Assembly (NCBI GenBank): GCA_017509985.1
Contig: JAFWOE010000037.1
Coordinates: 1-64,000, forward strand
DNA: 64,000 bases
Direction of reading: 5' to 3'
Source of the DNA: Lachnospiraceae bacterium
GTDB lineage: Bacteria; Bacillota; Clostridia; Lachnospirales; Lachnospiraceae
Shown here: positions 33,841 through 43,565 of the stretch, in pieces
Position numbering within the stretch: the stretch's first letter is position 1
Layout: every line of letters starts with the position of its first letter
Translations under genes and position numbers: made by a program
Notes under the pieces: generated by a model
Database searches by the model: none
The model's input: only the letters and a program-made list of their open reading frames with translations
Told to the model about the DNA's origin: nothing

Positions 33841-34822
33841 ATTCATATTCCACGGTTGCCGGGGGCTTCGGTGTGTAATCAACCAAAACGCGGTTAATTC
33901 CCGGAACCTCCGTCGTGATTCTCTGTACCAAATGATCGATCAGATCCGCGGGAAGATGCTCCACGGTTACTTCCACAACATCAGTCGTATTGATGGCACG
34001 GATGATGCAGGGCCACTGGAAGGTGCGTTTTCCGTCGGTGATGCCGGTAGACTTGAAATCCGGAACGACGGTGAAATACTGCCATACTTTGCCTTCCAGG
34101 CCGTTCTTTGCGAACTCTTCACGAAGGATCGCATCAGACTCGCGGACAGCTTCCAGACGGTCTCTCGTGATCGCGCCCGGGCAGCGTACGCCGAGGCCCG
34201 GTCCCGGGAACGGCTGACGATAGACCATGTTGTCCGGAAGACCGAGTTCTTTTCCTACAACACGCACTTCATCCTTGAACAGAATACGGACCGGCTCGAC
34301 CAGCTCAAACTGAAGATCCTCAGGAAGGCCTCCGGCATTATGATGCGCCTTGATCCCGGCTTCGCTTTCCAGGATATCCGGCCAGATCGTGCCCTGGCCA
34401 AGGAATTCGATCCCGTCCAGCTTGCGGGCTTCTTCCGCGAAAACGTCGATGAATTCACCGCCGATGATATGGCGCTTCTCTTCGGGATCCGTTACACCGG
34501 CCAGTTTGTCCAGGAAGCGGTCGACAGCGTCGACATAGATCAGGTTCGCCCCAAGCTCCTCACGGAAGACCTGGATGACCTGCTCCGGCTCGCCTTTCCT
34601 GAGAAGGCCGTGGTTGACATGCACGCAGACCAGCTGGTCCCCGATCGCCTTGATCAGCATTGCCGCGCAGACGGAGGAGTCCACTCCTCCCGAAAGGGCC
34701 AGCAGGACTTTTTTATCTCCTACCTGTGCTTTGATGTCTGCAATCTGCTCTTCAATATACTTCTGTGCGAGTTCTTTTGTCGTGATCCTTTCCATATCGT
34801 CCGGACGATTAAGTATTGGCAT
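33839..34822 (-). CDS. guaA: GMP synthase synthetase subunit without glutaminase domain
   Basis: 327 aa. Converts XMP to GMP with ATP and ammonia in purine synthesis. PP-loop LSGGVDSS (about 43-50), VNHGLLRKGE, GTIWPDILESE, RQPFPGPGLGVRC and the C-terminal dimer domain TVEHLPADLIDHLVQRITTE ending PPATVEYE are all present. The usual 190-residue N-terminal class I glutamine amidotransferase domain is absent, and a strong AGGAGG before ATG plus only 95 bases to glnA show this is a true start. Archaeal-type split enzymes use a separate glutaminase subunit; none is next to it here. Confidence 0.93.
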   Translation of the reverse strand: MPILNRPDDMERITTKELAQKYIEEQIADIKAQVGDKKVLLALSGGVDSSVCAAMLIKAIGDQLVCVHVNHGLLRKGEPEQVIQVFREELGANLIYVDAVDRFLDKLAGVTDPEEKRHIIGGEFIDVFAEEARKLDGIEFLGQGTIWPDILESEAGIKAHHNAGGLPEDLQFELVEPVRILFKDEVRVVGKELGLPDNMVYRQPFPGPGLGVRCPGAITRDRLEAVRESDAILREEFAKNGLEGKVWQYFTVVPDFKSTGITDGKRTFQWPCIIRAINTTDVVEVTVEHLPADLIDHLVQRITTEVPGINRVLVDYTPKPPATVEYE

Positions 34823-34917
34823 AATTTCCTCCTGATTGTTTATATTGTTTTTCTGGTGTTTGCAGAACAGCCGCGGACCGTTTTGAATCCGGCCTGCGGC
34901 TGCATGTTATCATTCAT

Positions 34918-36243
34918 TTAATAGATTATCATGTACTTGTCGAGTTCCCAGTCGGTGATCTGCGTCCGGAACTCGTTCCATTCTGCAAGTTTTCCTGCGA
35001 TATACCGGGAAGCGATATGTCCTCCCAGGATCCCGGTGATCAGCTCGTCTTCGCGCATCAGCTTAATTGCATCATAGAGCGTTCCCGGAAGGCTTTCAAT
35101 GCCGACCTTCCTTCTCTCTTCTTCATTCATCTTGAAGATGTTTCCGCTGACCTCATCCATCGGTACCAGCCCGTTCTCCACGCCGTCCATTCCCGCAGCC
35201 AGGCAGACTGCCAGGGCAAGGTAAGGATTGCAGGACGGATCGGGGCTTCTCAGTTCCACCCTTGTGGAATTGCCGCGGGCCGCCGGGATACGGATCAGCG
35301 CCGTACGGTTGGACGCGCTCCATGCCACGTAGCAAGGCGCCTCAAAACCGGGAACGATCCTCTTGTAGGAGTTTACGAGCGGATTGGTGATCGCCGTAAA
35401 CGCCTTAACGTGTTTGATCAGTCCGGCAATAAAGCTGTACGCCTCTTTGGAAAGCTTTCTTTCCCCGTTCTCATCGAAGAAAATGTTCTTTCCGTCCTTG
35501 AAGATGCTCATGTTCGTGTGCATTCCGGACCCGTTGACACCGAACACCGGTTTCGGCATAAAGGTCGCGTGAAGCCCATACAGCTGCGCGATCGTCTTGA
35601 CCGTCATTTTGAAGGTCATAATGTTGTCCGCTGCTTTTAAGGCGTCGGCATATTTAAAATCGATCTCATGCTGCCCGGAAGAAGTCTCGTGATGGCTGGC
35701 TTCGATCTCGAATCCCAGTTTCTCGAGCATCAGGCAGATCCTGCTGCGTACTACGCCGCCGTGATCCAGCGGAGCCATATCGAAATAACCGGCTTCATCG
35801 GTCGTTTCGTTGGTAGGCCGGCCTTTTTCATCGGTTTCGAAAAGGAAGAACTCGCATTCCGGACCGACGTTGAAGGTGTATCCTTTTTCCGCCGCTTTCT
35901 TCAGGACCTTTTTCAGAACGTTTCTCGGATCGCCTTCCGAGGGAGTTCCGTCCGGATTGTAGACATCACAGATGATCCGGGCGACCTTCCGCTCCTGATC
36001 GCCGATCCAGGGCAGCAGGGTGAAGGTGTCCAGATCCGGATAAAGATACTGATCCGACTCATGGATCCTCGTGAAGCCTTCGATGGAGCTTCCGTCGATC
36101 ATGATCTGGTTGTTCAGGGCCTTCTCGATCTGGGAAGCGGTGATGGCAACATTCTTAAGCTGACCGAAGATATCGGTAAACTGCAGGCGGATAAAAGCCA
36201 CCTCTTCCTCTTTGATGATCCGGATTATATCTTCTCTTGTCAT
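34918..36243 (-). CDS. glnA: Glutamine synthetase type I
   Basis: 441 aa, the size of GSI-alpha enzymes of Firmicutes. Makes glutamine from glutamate, ammonia and ATP as a dodecamer. Visible signatures: [73 protein letters not shown] and the ATP-site/arginine segment [20 protein letters not shown]. The GSI-beta adenylylation insert is absent. AAGGAG precedes ATG. It lies between guaA and the CofE-like gene, all on the minus strand. Confidence 0.97.
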   Translation of the reverse strand: MTREDIIRIIKEEEVAFIRLQFTDIFGQLKNVAITASQIEKALNNQIMIDGSSIEGFTRIHESDQYLYPDLDTFTLLPWIGDQERKVARIICDVYNPDGTPSEGDPRNVLKKVLKKAAEKGYTFNVGPECEFFLFETDEKGRPTNETTDEAGYFDMAPLDHGGVVRSRICLMLEKLGFEIEASHHETSSGQHEIDFKYADALKAADNIMTFKMTVKTIAQLYGLHATFMPKPVFGVNGSGMHTNMSIFKDGKNIFFDENGERKLSKEAYSFIAGLIKHVKAFTAITNPLVNSYKRIVPGFEAPCYVAWSASNRTALIRIPAARGNSTRVELRSPDPSCNPYLALAVCLAAGMDGVENGLVPMDEVSGNIFKMNEEERRKVGIESLPGTLYDAIKLMREDELITGILGGHIASRYIAGKLAEWNEFRTQITDWELDKYMIIY

Positions 36244-36293
36244 GGTCTGCGATCTCCTTTACTAAATCCTGTGCACCGCCGTTAACGATCTTC

Positions 36294-37484
36294 TTACTGT
36301 TCCGCGTAGTTGTCGAAATAGCCCTGGATGAAGATGATCGGAGTACCTTTGTCTCCGGAACCGCTGGTAAGGTCGCAGAGCGAACCGATCAGGTCGGGCA
36401 GATGCCTCGGGGTCGTTCCTTCGGAAGCCATGTTTCCGACAAGGGAGCCTCCCTTTGCCTTGATCGCATCTTTCATCGCGTTGTTGAGCGCTTCGCCTTC
36501 CAGATCACTGAAATCGTTGTCTGCAAGGTATTTCAGTTTCAGCTCATTCGGCTGGCCGTTCAGGCCTGAAGTGTATGCCGGGCTGACGACCGGATCCGCA
36601 AGTTCCCAGATCTTTCCGACCGGATCCTTAAAGGCGCCGTCGCCGTAGATCATGCAGTGCATCTTAAGGCCGACCGCATCCTCCAGGGAAGCCTGCAGGT
36701 CCTCAACGATCTTCTGGCAGTTTCTCGGGAACAGTTTTACGCGGTCTTCCGTGGCCTTGTTGGAGCCGTAGAGTCCGTATGTCTCGTTGTATCCGCTGCC
36801 GTCGACCGGCGCGTTCATGATATCCGCCATGGTAAGGACGGTCTCTCCGCCGGCGGCGAGCAGTCTTCTTCTGGAACGCTCACGGGTGTGGATATCGCAG
36901 CAGATGACTTTCTTGGTATAATCCAGGATCTTCCTGCAGTCATTCGCGAAAATAAAGACCGCCTCGCAGCCTTCCGCCGCAAACAGCTCTTTATAGTATT
37001 CCACATAATCCACTCCGGTGAACGGATGTTTTACATAGCCGAAAGTGTTTCTGTATTCTTCTTCATTGAGAACGTCTTTGTAGGGATCAACGCCCTTTTC
37101 GTCCAGAAGATCCTCGTCGAAAAGATGGTTGCCGACTTCATCGGACGGATAGCTCATAAGGATATACGCCTTTTTGAATGCCTTTGCAAATCCTTTCAGG
37201 CAGATCGCGATCCTGTTTCTGGAAAGGATGGGGAAGACGATCCCGACTGTGTCGCTGCCGATCTTGGCTGCGCAGTCCTTTGCGATATCATCGGTCGTCG
37301 CGTAATTACCCTGTGTCCTTGCTACGACGGCTTCCGTTACAGCTACGATATCCTTTTCATGGAAAGTGATCTTCTGCTCTTCGCCCATTGCGACGATCGC
37401 TTCTGTGACGACTCTGATGATATCGTCGCCTTCCTTTAAAACAGGACATCTTACTCCTCTAGACACTGTTCCGACTGTTCTCAT
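36294..37484 (-). CDS. CofE-like (coenzyme F420-0:L-glutamate ligase family) protein
   Basis: 396 aa. The F420 ligase family fold is suggested by EKDIVAVTEAVVARTQGNYATTDDIA, IVFPILSRNR, KKVICCDIHTRERSRRRLLAAGG, and MIYGDGAFKDPVGKIWELADPVVSPAY. CofE adds glutamate to F420-0, but Lachnospiraceae-type bacteria do not normally make F420, so a different gamma-glutamyl ligation is likely. It lies 50 bases upstream of glnA in the same direction, which fits a glutamate-linked role. AAAGAGAGGA precedes ATG. Confidence 0.82.
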   Translation of the reverse strand: MRTVGTVSRGVRCPVLKEGDDIIRVVTEAIVAMGEEQKITFHEKDIVAVTEAVVARTQGNYATTDDIAKDCAAKIGSDTVGIVFPILSRNRIAICLKGFAKAFKKAYILMSYPSDEVGNHLFDEDLLDEKGVDPYKDVLNEEEYRNTFGYVKHPFTGVDYVEYYKELFAAEGCEAVFIFANDCRKILDYTKKVICCDIHTRERSRRRLLAAGGETVLTMADIMNAPVDGSGYNETYGLYGSNKATEDRVKLFPRNCQKIVEDLQASLEDAVGLKMHCMIYGDGAFKDPVGKIWELADPVVSPAYTSGLNGQPNELKLKYLADNDFSDLEGEALNNAMKDAIKAKGGSLVGNMASEGTTPRHLPDLIGSLCDLTSGSGDKGTPIIFIQGYFDNYAEQ

Positions 37485-37499
37485 ACTTTTTTCCTCTCT

Positions 37500-37578
37500 T
37501 TATATGGAGTCGCATCCGCATAAGTGCACGGCTTATGAACAGCTGCGCTTCTCCGGCGTTGGCGCCGGACGGTTTTTT
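37500..37578 (-). other. Structured leader upstream of the CofE-like gene
   Basis: TCCGGCG, TTGG, CGCCGGA (37552-37569) and CATAAG/CTTATG (near 37519-37537) stems. The plus-strand T6 after the first stem mimics a terminator, yet no plus-strand gene precedes it; on the minus strand it would be a leader hairpin. The rest of 37485-37732 shows no gene. Confidence 0.35.
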
Positions 37579-37732
37579 GCTGATCCTTTTGTGCTATCAA
37601 CAATTTATGATTTTAACATAATAAAGTGCAATCAGGCAATATAATTCCCCAAGAATAGGCATTCCGGGATTGAAAATTTTCAGGTCAAAATACTTCGGAT
37701 TCTGTGCAGAATTCATTACCGCATGCGGCCGT

Positions 37733-38632
37733 TCAGCCGTTTTTTCCCTTCAGCTGGGACAGGACAAGGCCGCCGAGCGTCAGGGCGATCCCCGTAAGGG
37801 CTGCCGGCGTGATCCTTTCATGCAGAATGATCACCGATGAAACGACCGTGACCACCGGTGTCAGATAGATGTAAACGCTCGTTCGCACCGCGCCGATCGC
37901 TTTCACGGCAAAGTTCCAAGTCACGAAGCAGACGGCGGACGCACCGAAGCCGAGATACAGCAGATTCGCCAGATTGACCGGTCGGATCATATCCCGGATC
38001 CCGGGACTGAAATCGAAAAAGAACATTGCCGGGATAAAGAGAACGATACCGTAGAAGAAAATACGTCTTGTTGCCTGCAGCGTGGAGAGATCGTCTCGTT
38101 TGGAGATGCTTCTCGAGCAGACGGAATAGACAGACCAGGCCACGGAAGCCAGGAGGGCCAGAAGATCGCCCAGAAAATGGATCCCGGCTCCTTCCCCGCC
38201 GAAGCTCAGAAGGCAGATCCCGCTCATCGCCACAATAAACCCGAAATAAAAGTTCTTTCCCGGCCGGTCTTCCCGGACCCGCACGATCCTTTCCGCCATC
38301 GCGGTAAAGAAAGGCGCGGTCGCGATAATGACGCCGACGTTGGATGCCTGTGTATATAGAAGCGAGAAATGTTCCAGGAGATAATACCCGGTGATCCCCG
38401 AAAGTCCGGCCGTAAACAGGATCAGTTCTTCCCGAAGCGTCCCGCGTTTCGCCGGTCTCGGACAGATGACCGACAGCGCAAGATAACCGATCACAAAACG
38501 GATGATCAGGATCTTGATCGGCGTAAAAGTGCGGAGAAGCACTTTCGTTGAGATATATGTCGTACCCCAGAGGGCGATAGTAAAGATCGCGGCGGCATGT
38601 CCGCGCCTTGCTTCAGGATGCATCGGATTCAT
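37733..38632 (-). CDS. EamA/DMT-family transporter
   Basis: 299 aa with ten membrane segments in two EamA repeats (ALWGTTYISTKVLL at the start of the first; LLASVAWSVYSVCSRSI of the second). Drug/metabolite exporter superfamily; likely amino-acid or metabolite efflux. ATG after GGAAGAG. Stands alone, divergent from the ABC-GNAT gene. Confidence 0.9.
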   Translation of the reverse strand: MNPMHPEARRGHAAAIFTIALWGTTYISTKVLLRTFTPIKILIIRFVIGYLALSVICPRPAKRGTLREELILFTAGLSGITGYYLLEHFSLLYTQASNVGVIIATAPFFTAMAERIVRVREDRPGKNFYFGFIVAMSGICLLSFGGEGAGIHFLGDLLALLASVAWSVYSVCSRSISKRDDLSTLQATRRIFFYGIVLFIPAMFFFDFSPGIRDMIRPVNLANLLYLGFGASAVCFVTWNFAVKAIGAVRTSVYIYLTPVVTVVSSVIILHERITPAALTGIALTLGGLVLSQLKGKNG

Positions 38633-38820
38633 CTCTTCCGGCGGAATTATTAATCAACCCGGAAATAATACTACAAAACAGTCGGAAAATAAATACTGCT
38701 TCTTTGTGCCTTCCGCTTTTTTCCTTGCCACAAAGGACCGTTCAGTTTTAAAATAAGGATGAATAAAATGTAATTCAGATATGCTCAGCAGAGTCTTTTC
38801 TGCAGTTCGGAGGTATAACC

Positions 38821-41166
38821 ATGCCGGGTCCTCATGGATTGGGGCCGCGAGGCTTCCTTACAGACGAAGAAAAAGCCAATGTTCCGAAAATCACAAAGGG
38901 ACTGATCGTCCGCATTCTTTCCTATCTTAAGCCCTACCGGTGGCAGTTCCTTCTTGTCTTTGTCACGATCGTGGTCGCCGCGCTTGTCGGCCTGCTTCCT
39001 TCCATCATCACAGGACGCATCGTGGACGACGCACTGGTCGGTCAGGATCTGCAGCTTCTGATCAAGCTCCTGATTTTCGCCCTCATTGCCCTTACTGCCA
39101 GCCAGCTGATCGGCATGCTGGAGAGCTACATCAATGCATGGATCTCGCAGCGCATCATCTTTGATATGAAGAACGAGATGTACAAGCATCTTCAGTACAT
39201 GCCGCACGCGTTTTTCACCACGGAAAAGCAGGGTGACATCATCACCCGGATGAATACGGACATCAGCGGCGTCAGCTCCGTTATCAGCGGGACACTGACG
39301 TCCCTGGTCAGCAACATCGCGACCGTTGTTACGACGCTCGTGGCGCTCTTTACCATGAGCTGGCAGCTGGCGATCGTCGGGATCGTCGTGCTTCCGCTCC
39401 TGATCCTGCCGACAAGGACGGCCGGCAAAAAGCGCTACGGCCTGCTTACGCAGAGCCAGGCCAAGAACGATGAGATCAACCAGGTCATCAACGAAACGCT
39501 TTCCGTCAGCGGTTCCATGCTTGTCAAGCTCTTCACCCGCGAGCAGAAAGAATATGAAAAATTCGAAAAACTGAATGACGAAGCCACCCGCCTTGCGGTC
39601 AAAGAAGCCAGAAGCGGCCGCTGGTTCTTCGTCATCATGGGCATGTTCACCCAGCTCGGTCCGCTGCTGATCTACTTCTTCGGCGGGCTGCTGATCATCC
39701 GCCGTTTTGATCCGACGCTCACCGTCGGAACGATCACCGCCACGGTCGCCCTGGTCAACCGGCTTTACCGTCCGGTGGAATCCCTGCTGAACATCCAGGT
39801 CGACTTCACCCGGTCGCTGGCGCTCTTCACCCGGATCTTCGATTATCTCGACCGGCCGAATACGATCACTTCGCCGGAAAACGGCAAAAAGCCGGACGTT
39901 GCGAACAGGGATATCGTCTACAGCCATGTTAAATTCGGCTATGATCCCGAAAACATCATCCTGAAAGACATCGACTTTACAGTTCCCGGAGGAAAGATGT
40001 ATGCGATCGTCGGGCCTTCCGGTTCCGGAAAATCCACCATCATCAACCTGATCCCCCGACTGTATGACGTGCTGGACGGTTCCGTCACGATAGGCGGCAC
40101 GGACGTCCGGGATTTTGATCTGGAATATCTGCGCGAATCCATCGGCGTCGTCACCCAGGATACGTATCTCTTCAACGGTACCATCATGGAAAACCTGCTT
40201 TATGCCAAAGACAACGCGACAGAGGAAGAGGTGATCGAAGCCTGCCGTGCGGCCAGCATCCACGACTTTATCAGTTCCCAGCCCGACGGTTATAACACCG
40301 TCGTCGGCAACCGCGGCTTAAAGCTTTCCGGCGGAGAAAAGCAGCGGATCTCGATCGCCAGGGTCATCCTGAAGGATCCGAAGATCCTGATCCTGGACGA
40401 GGCCACTTCCGCCCTCGATTCCATCTCCGAAAACGCGATACAGGACGCACTGGAAGGTCTCATGCTCGGACGTACCAGCATCGTCATCGCCCACCGGCTT
40501 TCCACGATCCTGAAGGCCGACCGCATCCTGGTCCTGAAGGACGGCATGATCCGCGAACAGGGCAGCCACGAAGAGCTTCTGGCTCTGAACGGCACTTACA
40601 AAGAGCTCTACGAGACCCAGTTCCGTATCGCGCTGGATTATGAAAGCGAACATAAAAAGAAGAGCATCAACGTCGGGGAATTCTCTTCCGAGTATGACGT
40701 AAGGCTGCTCACCGAAGCCGACGTTTCCGACGTGTACTGGCTGTGCCGGAACAACAGAAAATACTATCTGGATCTTAAGCAAAGGCCTTCCATGAAGGAA
40801 CTCACCGATGTCATAACGGACCTCCCGGAAGGCGCCGGCCCGGACAACAAATACTTTGCCGGCTTTTACCGGGGTGAGGACCTTATTGCTTTCATGGACC
40901 TGATCACCGGCTATCCGGAACCCGACGACGCCTTCATCGGATGGTTCATGGTAGACGCACAGATGCAGAATCAGGGCATCGGCTCACAGATCATCGCGGA
41001 TGTGCGCGCCTCCATGAAGGCCCAGGGCTACGATCATCTTTCCCTTAAATGTCAGAAAGAGAATACGAATGCATTCTCTTTCTGGAGCAGTCTCGGCTTT
41101 GCCCCGACCGGTGAAAGCACCGACGAGCAGGGCCGCGCACTGTACAATATGGAACTGGATATCTGA
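38821..41166 (+). CDS. ABC exporter fused to a C-terminal GNAT acetyltransferase
   Basis: 781 aa from ATG nine bases after GGAGG. Residues 30-320: type IV ABC exporter membrane domain (six segments). Residues 365-600: ATPase with Walker A GPSGSGKST (about 398), LSGGEKQR (about 501), Walker B ILILDEATSALD (about 522). A complete half-exporter normally ends near 600; here an acidic linker leads to residues 628-781, a GNAT fold with FIGWFMVDAQMQNQGIGSQI (acetyl-CoA loop near 716) and NAFSFWSSLGF. It would dimerise in the membrane with cytosolic acetyltransferases attached. Substrate unknown; coupled modification and export of an amine is a plausible guess. Confidence 0.93.
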   Translation: MPGPHGLGPRGFLTDEEKANVPKITKGLIVRILSYLKPYRWQFLLVFVTIVVAALVGLLPSIITGRIVDDALVGQDLQLLIKLLIFALIALTASQLIGMLESYINAWISQRIIFDMKNEMYKHLQYMPHAFFTTEKQGDIITRMNTDISGVSSVISGTLTSLVSNIATVVTTLVALFTMSWQLAIVGIVVLPLLILPTRTAGKKRYGLLTQSQAKNDEINQVINETLSVSGSMLVKLFTREQKEYEKFEKLNDEATRLAVKEARSGRWFFVIMGMFTQLGPLLIYFFGGLLIIRRFDPTLTVGTITATVALVNRLYRPVESLLNIQVDFTRSLALFTRIFDYLDRPNTITSPENGKKPDVANRDIVYSHVKFGYDPENIILKDIDFTVPGGKMYAIVGPSGSGKSTIINLIPRLYDVLDGSVTIGGTDVRDFDLEYLRESIGVVTQDTYLFNGTIMENLLYAKDNATEEEVIEACRAASIHDFISSQPDGYNTVVGNRGLKLSGGEKQRISIARVILKDPKILILDEATSALDSISENAIQDALEGLMLGRTSIVIAHRLSTILKADRILVLKDGMIREQGSHEELLALNGTYKELYETQFRIALDYESEHKKKSINVGEFSSEYDVRLLTEADVSDVYWLCRNNRKYYLDLKQRPSMKELTDVITDLPEGAGPDNKYFAGFYRGEDLIAFMDLITGYPEPDDAFIGWFMVDAQMQNQGIGSQIIADVRASMKAQGYDHLSLKCQKENTNAFSFWSSLGFAPTGESTDEQGRALYNMELDI

Positions 41167-41199
41167 TGCAGCTTTTTCTTTATTTCTTTTAGTTCAGTA

Positions 41200-43476
41200 T
41201 TAATCGATGATCCCGGTCTCTTTCAGAACTTCCTTCACTTCCGAAACCGGCCGGATCTCCAGCTTCTCGCGGATCTCGGGCGAAACATCTTTCAGATCCT
41301 CTTCGTTTTCAGCGGGGATAAAGGCCTTTGTGATCCCCGCACGTTCCGCTGCCATCAGTTTCTCCGGCAGGCCGCCGATCGCACTGACAGAGCCTCGTAG
41401 AGACACCTCGCCGGTCATGGCGATCTTCGGGCTGACCGGCCTGTCCGCCACAAGCGACGCCACAGCAGTGGTCAGCGTAATGCCTGCGGAAGGCCCGTCC
41501 TTCGGAACCGCGCCTTCCGGCACGTGGATATGCAGGTCGTTCTTCTCGAACAGCTCCGCCTTGTCCGGGAACATGGACTTGACCAGGCTCAGCGCGATCT
41601 GTGCGGATTCCTTCATAACGTCGCCCAGCTGTCCTGTGATGATCAGTTTCCCGTTTCCTTTCGTGAACAGCGTTTCGATGTACAGGATCTCCCCGCCGAC
41701 CTGTGTCCAGGCCATTCCGGTAACGATCCCGCTGCGTTTGTTTCTGAGTGCCTTGTCGTGATGGACCGGTCTGGCGTCCAGCGCTTCCCTTAAGTCCTCC
41801 GGCCCGATGGTCACCTTTTCGCCGTTTCCTTTGGAAATGCGGACCGCCGCAGACCGGCAAAGCGTATCCAGCCTTTTCCTTAAGCCGCGGACCCCGGCCT
41901 CCATTGTGAAATCCGAAATAATGGCTTTCAGTGCTTTGTCGCTGATCTTAAGCTGTTTCTTGTCGATACCCATGGCTTCCATGGATTTCGGCAGCAGATG
42001 TTCTTTTGCGATCTGCAGTTTTTCCTCCGGCGTGTAGCCGGTAAAGTTGATGATCTCCATTCGGTCAAGCAGGGGCGAAGGGATCGTGTCGGTCGTGTTG
42101 GCCGTGCAGATGAACATGACGTCCGAAAGATCATAGGGCACATTCATGTAGTGATCCGTAAATGTATTGTTCTGCTCCGGATCCAGCACTTCCAGCAGCG
42201 CGCTGGAAGGATCCCCGTTGTAGGAAACGCCCAGCTTATCGACTTCGTCCAGCACCATGACCGGGTTTGAGACGCCGCTCTTGGAGATGCCATCCATGAT
42301 CCGGCCCGGCATTGCTCCGATATAGGTCCTTCTGTGCCCCCGGATATCCGCTTCGTCCCGGACTCCGCCAAGGCTGACACGAACGTATTTCCTGCCGAGC
42401 GCTCTTGCGATGCTTCTGCCGATACTAGTCTTGCCGGTACCCGGCGCTCCGACAAACAGGAGGATGGACCCCTGCTGCTGTTTTCTCAGATTCATTACGG
42501 CGATCTGCTGCAGGATCCTCTGTTTCGGTTTTTTCAGTCCGGTATGATCCTCATCCAGGATCTTCTCCGCCTCGTCCAGATTGATATACTCCGTATCCTC
42601 TTTCTTCCAGGAAAGGCCTGTGACAAAATCCAGATAATCATAGAGCATGCCGGTCTCCGCACTGGACTGGCCTTCCTGTTTGAGACGGTTCAGTACTTTT
42701 TCGGCCTCTTTCCGGGCACTTTCATTCATTCCGGACTCGGCGATCTTCTGCTCAAAGCGCTGGATATCCGTGACATTCTCCGGATGCATTTCATCCAGCT
42801 CTTTCTGGAGATACTCCATCTGCTTTCTGATCGCGGATTCCCTGTACATATCCTGATATTTTTTCTGCTGGGAAGCCGTGGCTTCACCGGACACCTTGGT
42901 GACCTCCAGAAACTCGTAAAGCATTTTTTCGAGCATTTCGGTCCGGGCGGCCACACTGTCCTCTTCGAGGACGGCATATTTCTCCTCGTTGGAGATCTGC
43001 ATCCACGGAGAAAGCCCGCAGGCCAGAGAGCCGATGGAATCCACCATCTGGGTATACTGATTGACCCACTCCGACCACCGGAAACCGCTGGCAGCCTCGG
43101 AGAGCTCCGCTTTTAAGGCCTGAAGCCGGGTATACTCATCCGACTCTTCCAGATCTTCCACTTCCGGGCGTTTGGACACGGTCAGATAAATGCTGTGATC
43201 CGGATTGACGCCGATCATATCCAGATTCACGCGGTTCGCCGTGCGGATCTTTAAAAATCCCTGCGCATTTACTTCTTCTGCAATGCCTGTTACTCCGATC
43301 GGATAAAAGCTGTCGTCTGTATATTCATATCTGCTCAGATCTTCTTTGGCAATAATGATCACGACCTTCTCATTGAGGGAAGGCACTCTGCCCGCGGATT
43401 CGGAAACGGTATCGGTCTGGAAATAAATGTCAGAATACGGTGTGATTAGTTTGTTATAAACTGGTATAGTGATCAT
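41200..43476 (-). CDS. lon: ATP-dependent protease Lon (LonA)
   Basis: 758 aa. Degrades misfolded and regulatory proteins. N-terminal LAN domain, coiled middle, AAA+ with Walker A GAPGTGKTS (about 343), Walker B VMVLDEVDKLG, sensor SALLEVLDPEQN, then the protease domain with catalytic Ser663 (KDGPSAGIT) and Lys706. Slightly shorter than the usual 770-810 aa, mainly in the LAN domain. Its leader carries a perfect CIRCE operator, so HrcA control is expected. Confidence 0.95.
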   Translation of the reverse strand: MITIPVYNKLITPYSDIYFQTDTVSESAGRVPSLNEKVVIIIAKEDLSRYEYTDDSFYPIGVTGIAEEVNAQGFLKIRTANRVNLDMIGVNPDHSIYLTVSKRPEVEDLEESDEYTRLQALKAELSEAASGFRWSEWVNQYTQMVDSIGSLACGLSPWMQISNEEKYAVLEEDSVAARTEMLEKMLYEFLEVTKVSGEATASQQKKYQDMYRESAIRKQMEYLQKELDEMHPENVTDIQRFEQKIAESGMNESARKEAEKVLNRLKQEGQSSAETGMLYDYLDFVTGLSWKKEDTEYINLDEAEKILDEDHTGLKKPKQRILQQIAVMNLRKQQQGSILLFVGAPGTGKTSIGRSIARALGRKYVRVSLGGVRDEADIRGHRRTYIGAMPGRIMDGISKSGVSNPVMVLDEVDKLGVSYNGDPSSALLEVLDPEQNNTFTDHYMNVPYDLSDVMFICTANTTDTIPSPLLDRMEIINFTGYTPEEKLQIAKEHLLPKSMEAMGIDKKQLKISDKALKAIISDFTMEAGVRGLRKRLDTLCRSAAVRISKGNGEKVTIGPEDLREALDARPVHHDKALRNKRSGIVTGMAWTQVGGEILYIETLFTKGNGKLIITGQLGDVMKESAQIALSLVKSMFPDKAELFEKNDLHIHVPEGAVPKDGPSAGITLTTAVASLVADRPVSPKIAMTGEVSLRGSVSAIGGLPEKLMAAERAGITKAFIPAENEEDLKDVSPEIREKLEIRPVSEVKEVLKETGIID

Positions 43477-43492
43477 ATTTCCTCCTTTTCTG

Positions 43493-43519
43493 TTAGCACT
43501 CGTCTAAATTGAGTGCTAA
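43493..43519. promoter_or_regulatory. CIRCE operator (HrcA site) upstream of lon
   Basis: TTAGCACTC, nine bases, GAGTGCTAA, a perfect CIRCE, 17 bases upstream of the lon start codon. Confidence 0.95.
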
Positions 43520-43565
43520 TATTTGCTTCAATATATCATTATCCCGGGTAAATGTCAATAGTTCA

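Noticed and set aside
33620..34921. 433-aa plus-strand open frame
   Set aside because: Antisense to guaA and overlapping the XRE gene end; no RBS or recognisable domain.
37552..37578. Plus-strand terminator
   Set aside because: Has the hairpin and T6, but no plus-strand gene lies upstream within 3.8 kb; listed as a leader structure instead.
38785..40263. 492-aa minus-strand open frame
   Set aside because: Antisense to the ABC-GNAT gene; Asp/Arg-rich composition typical of a shadow frame.
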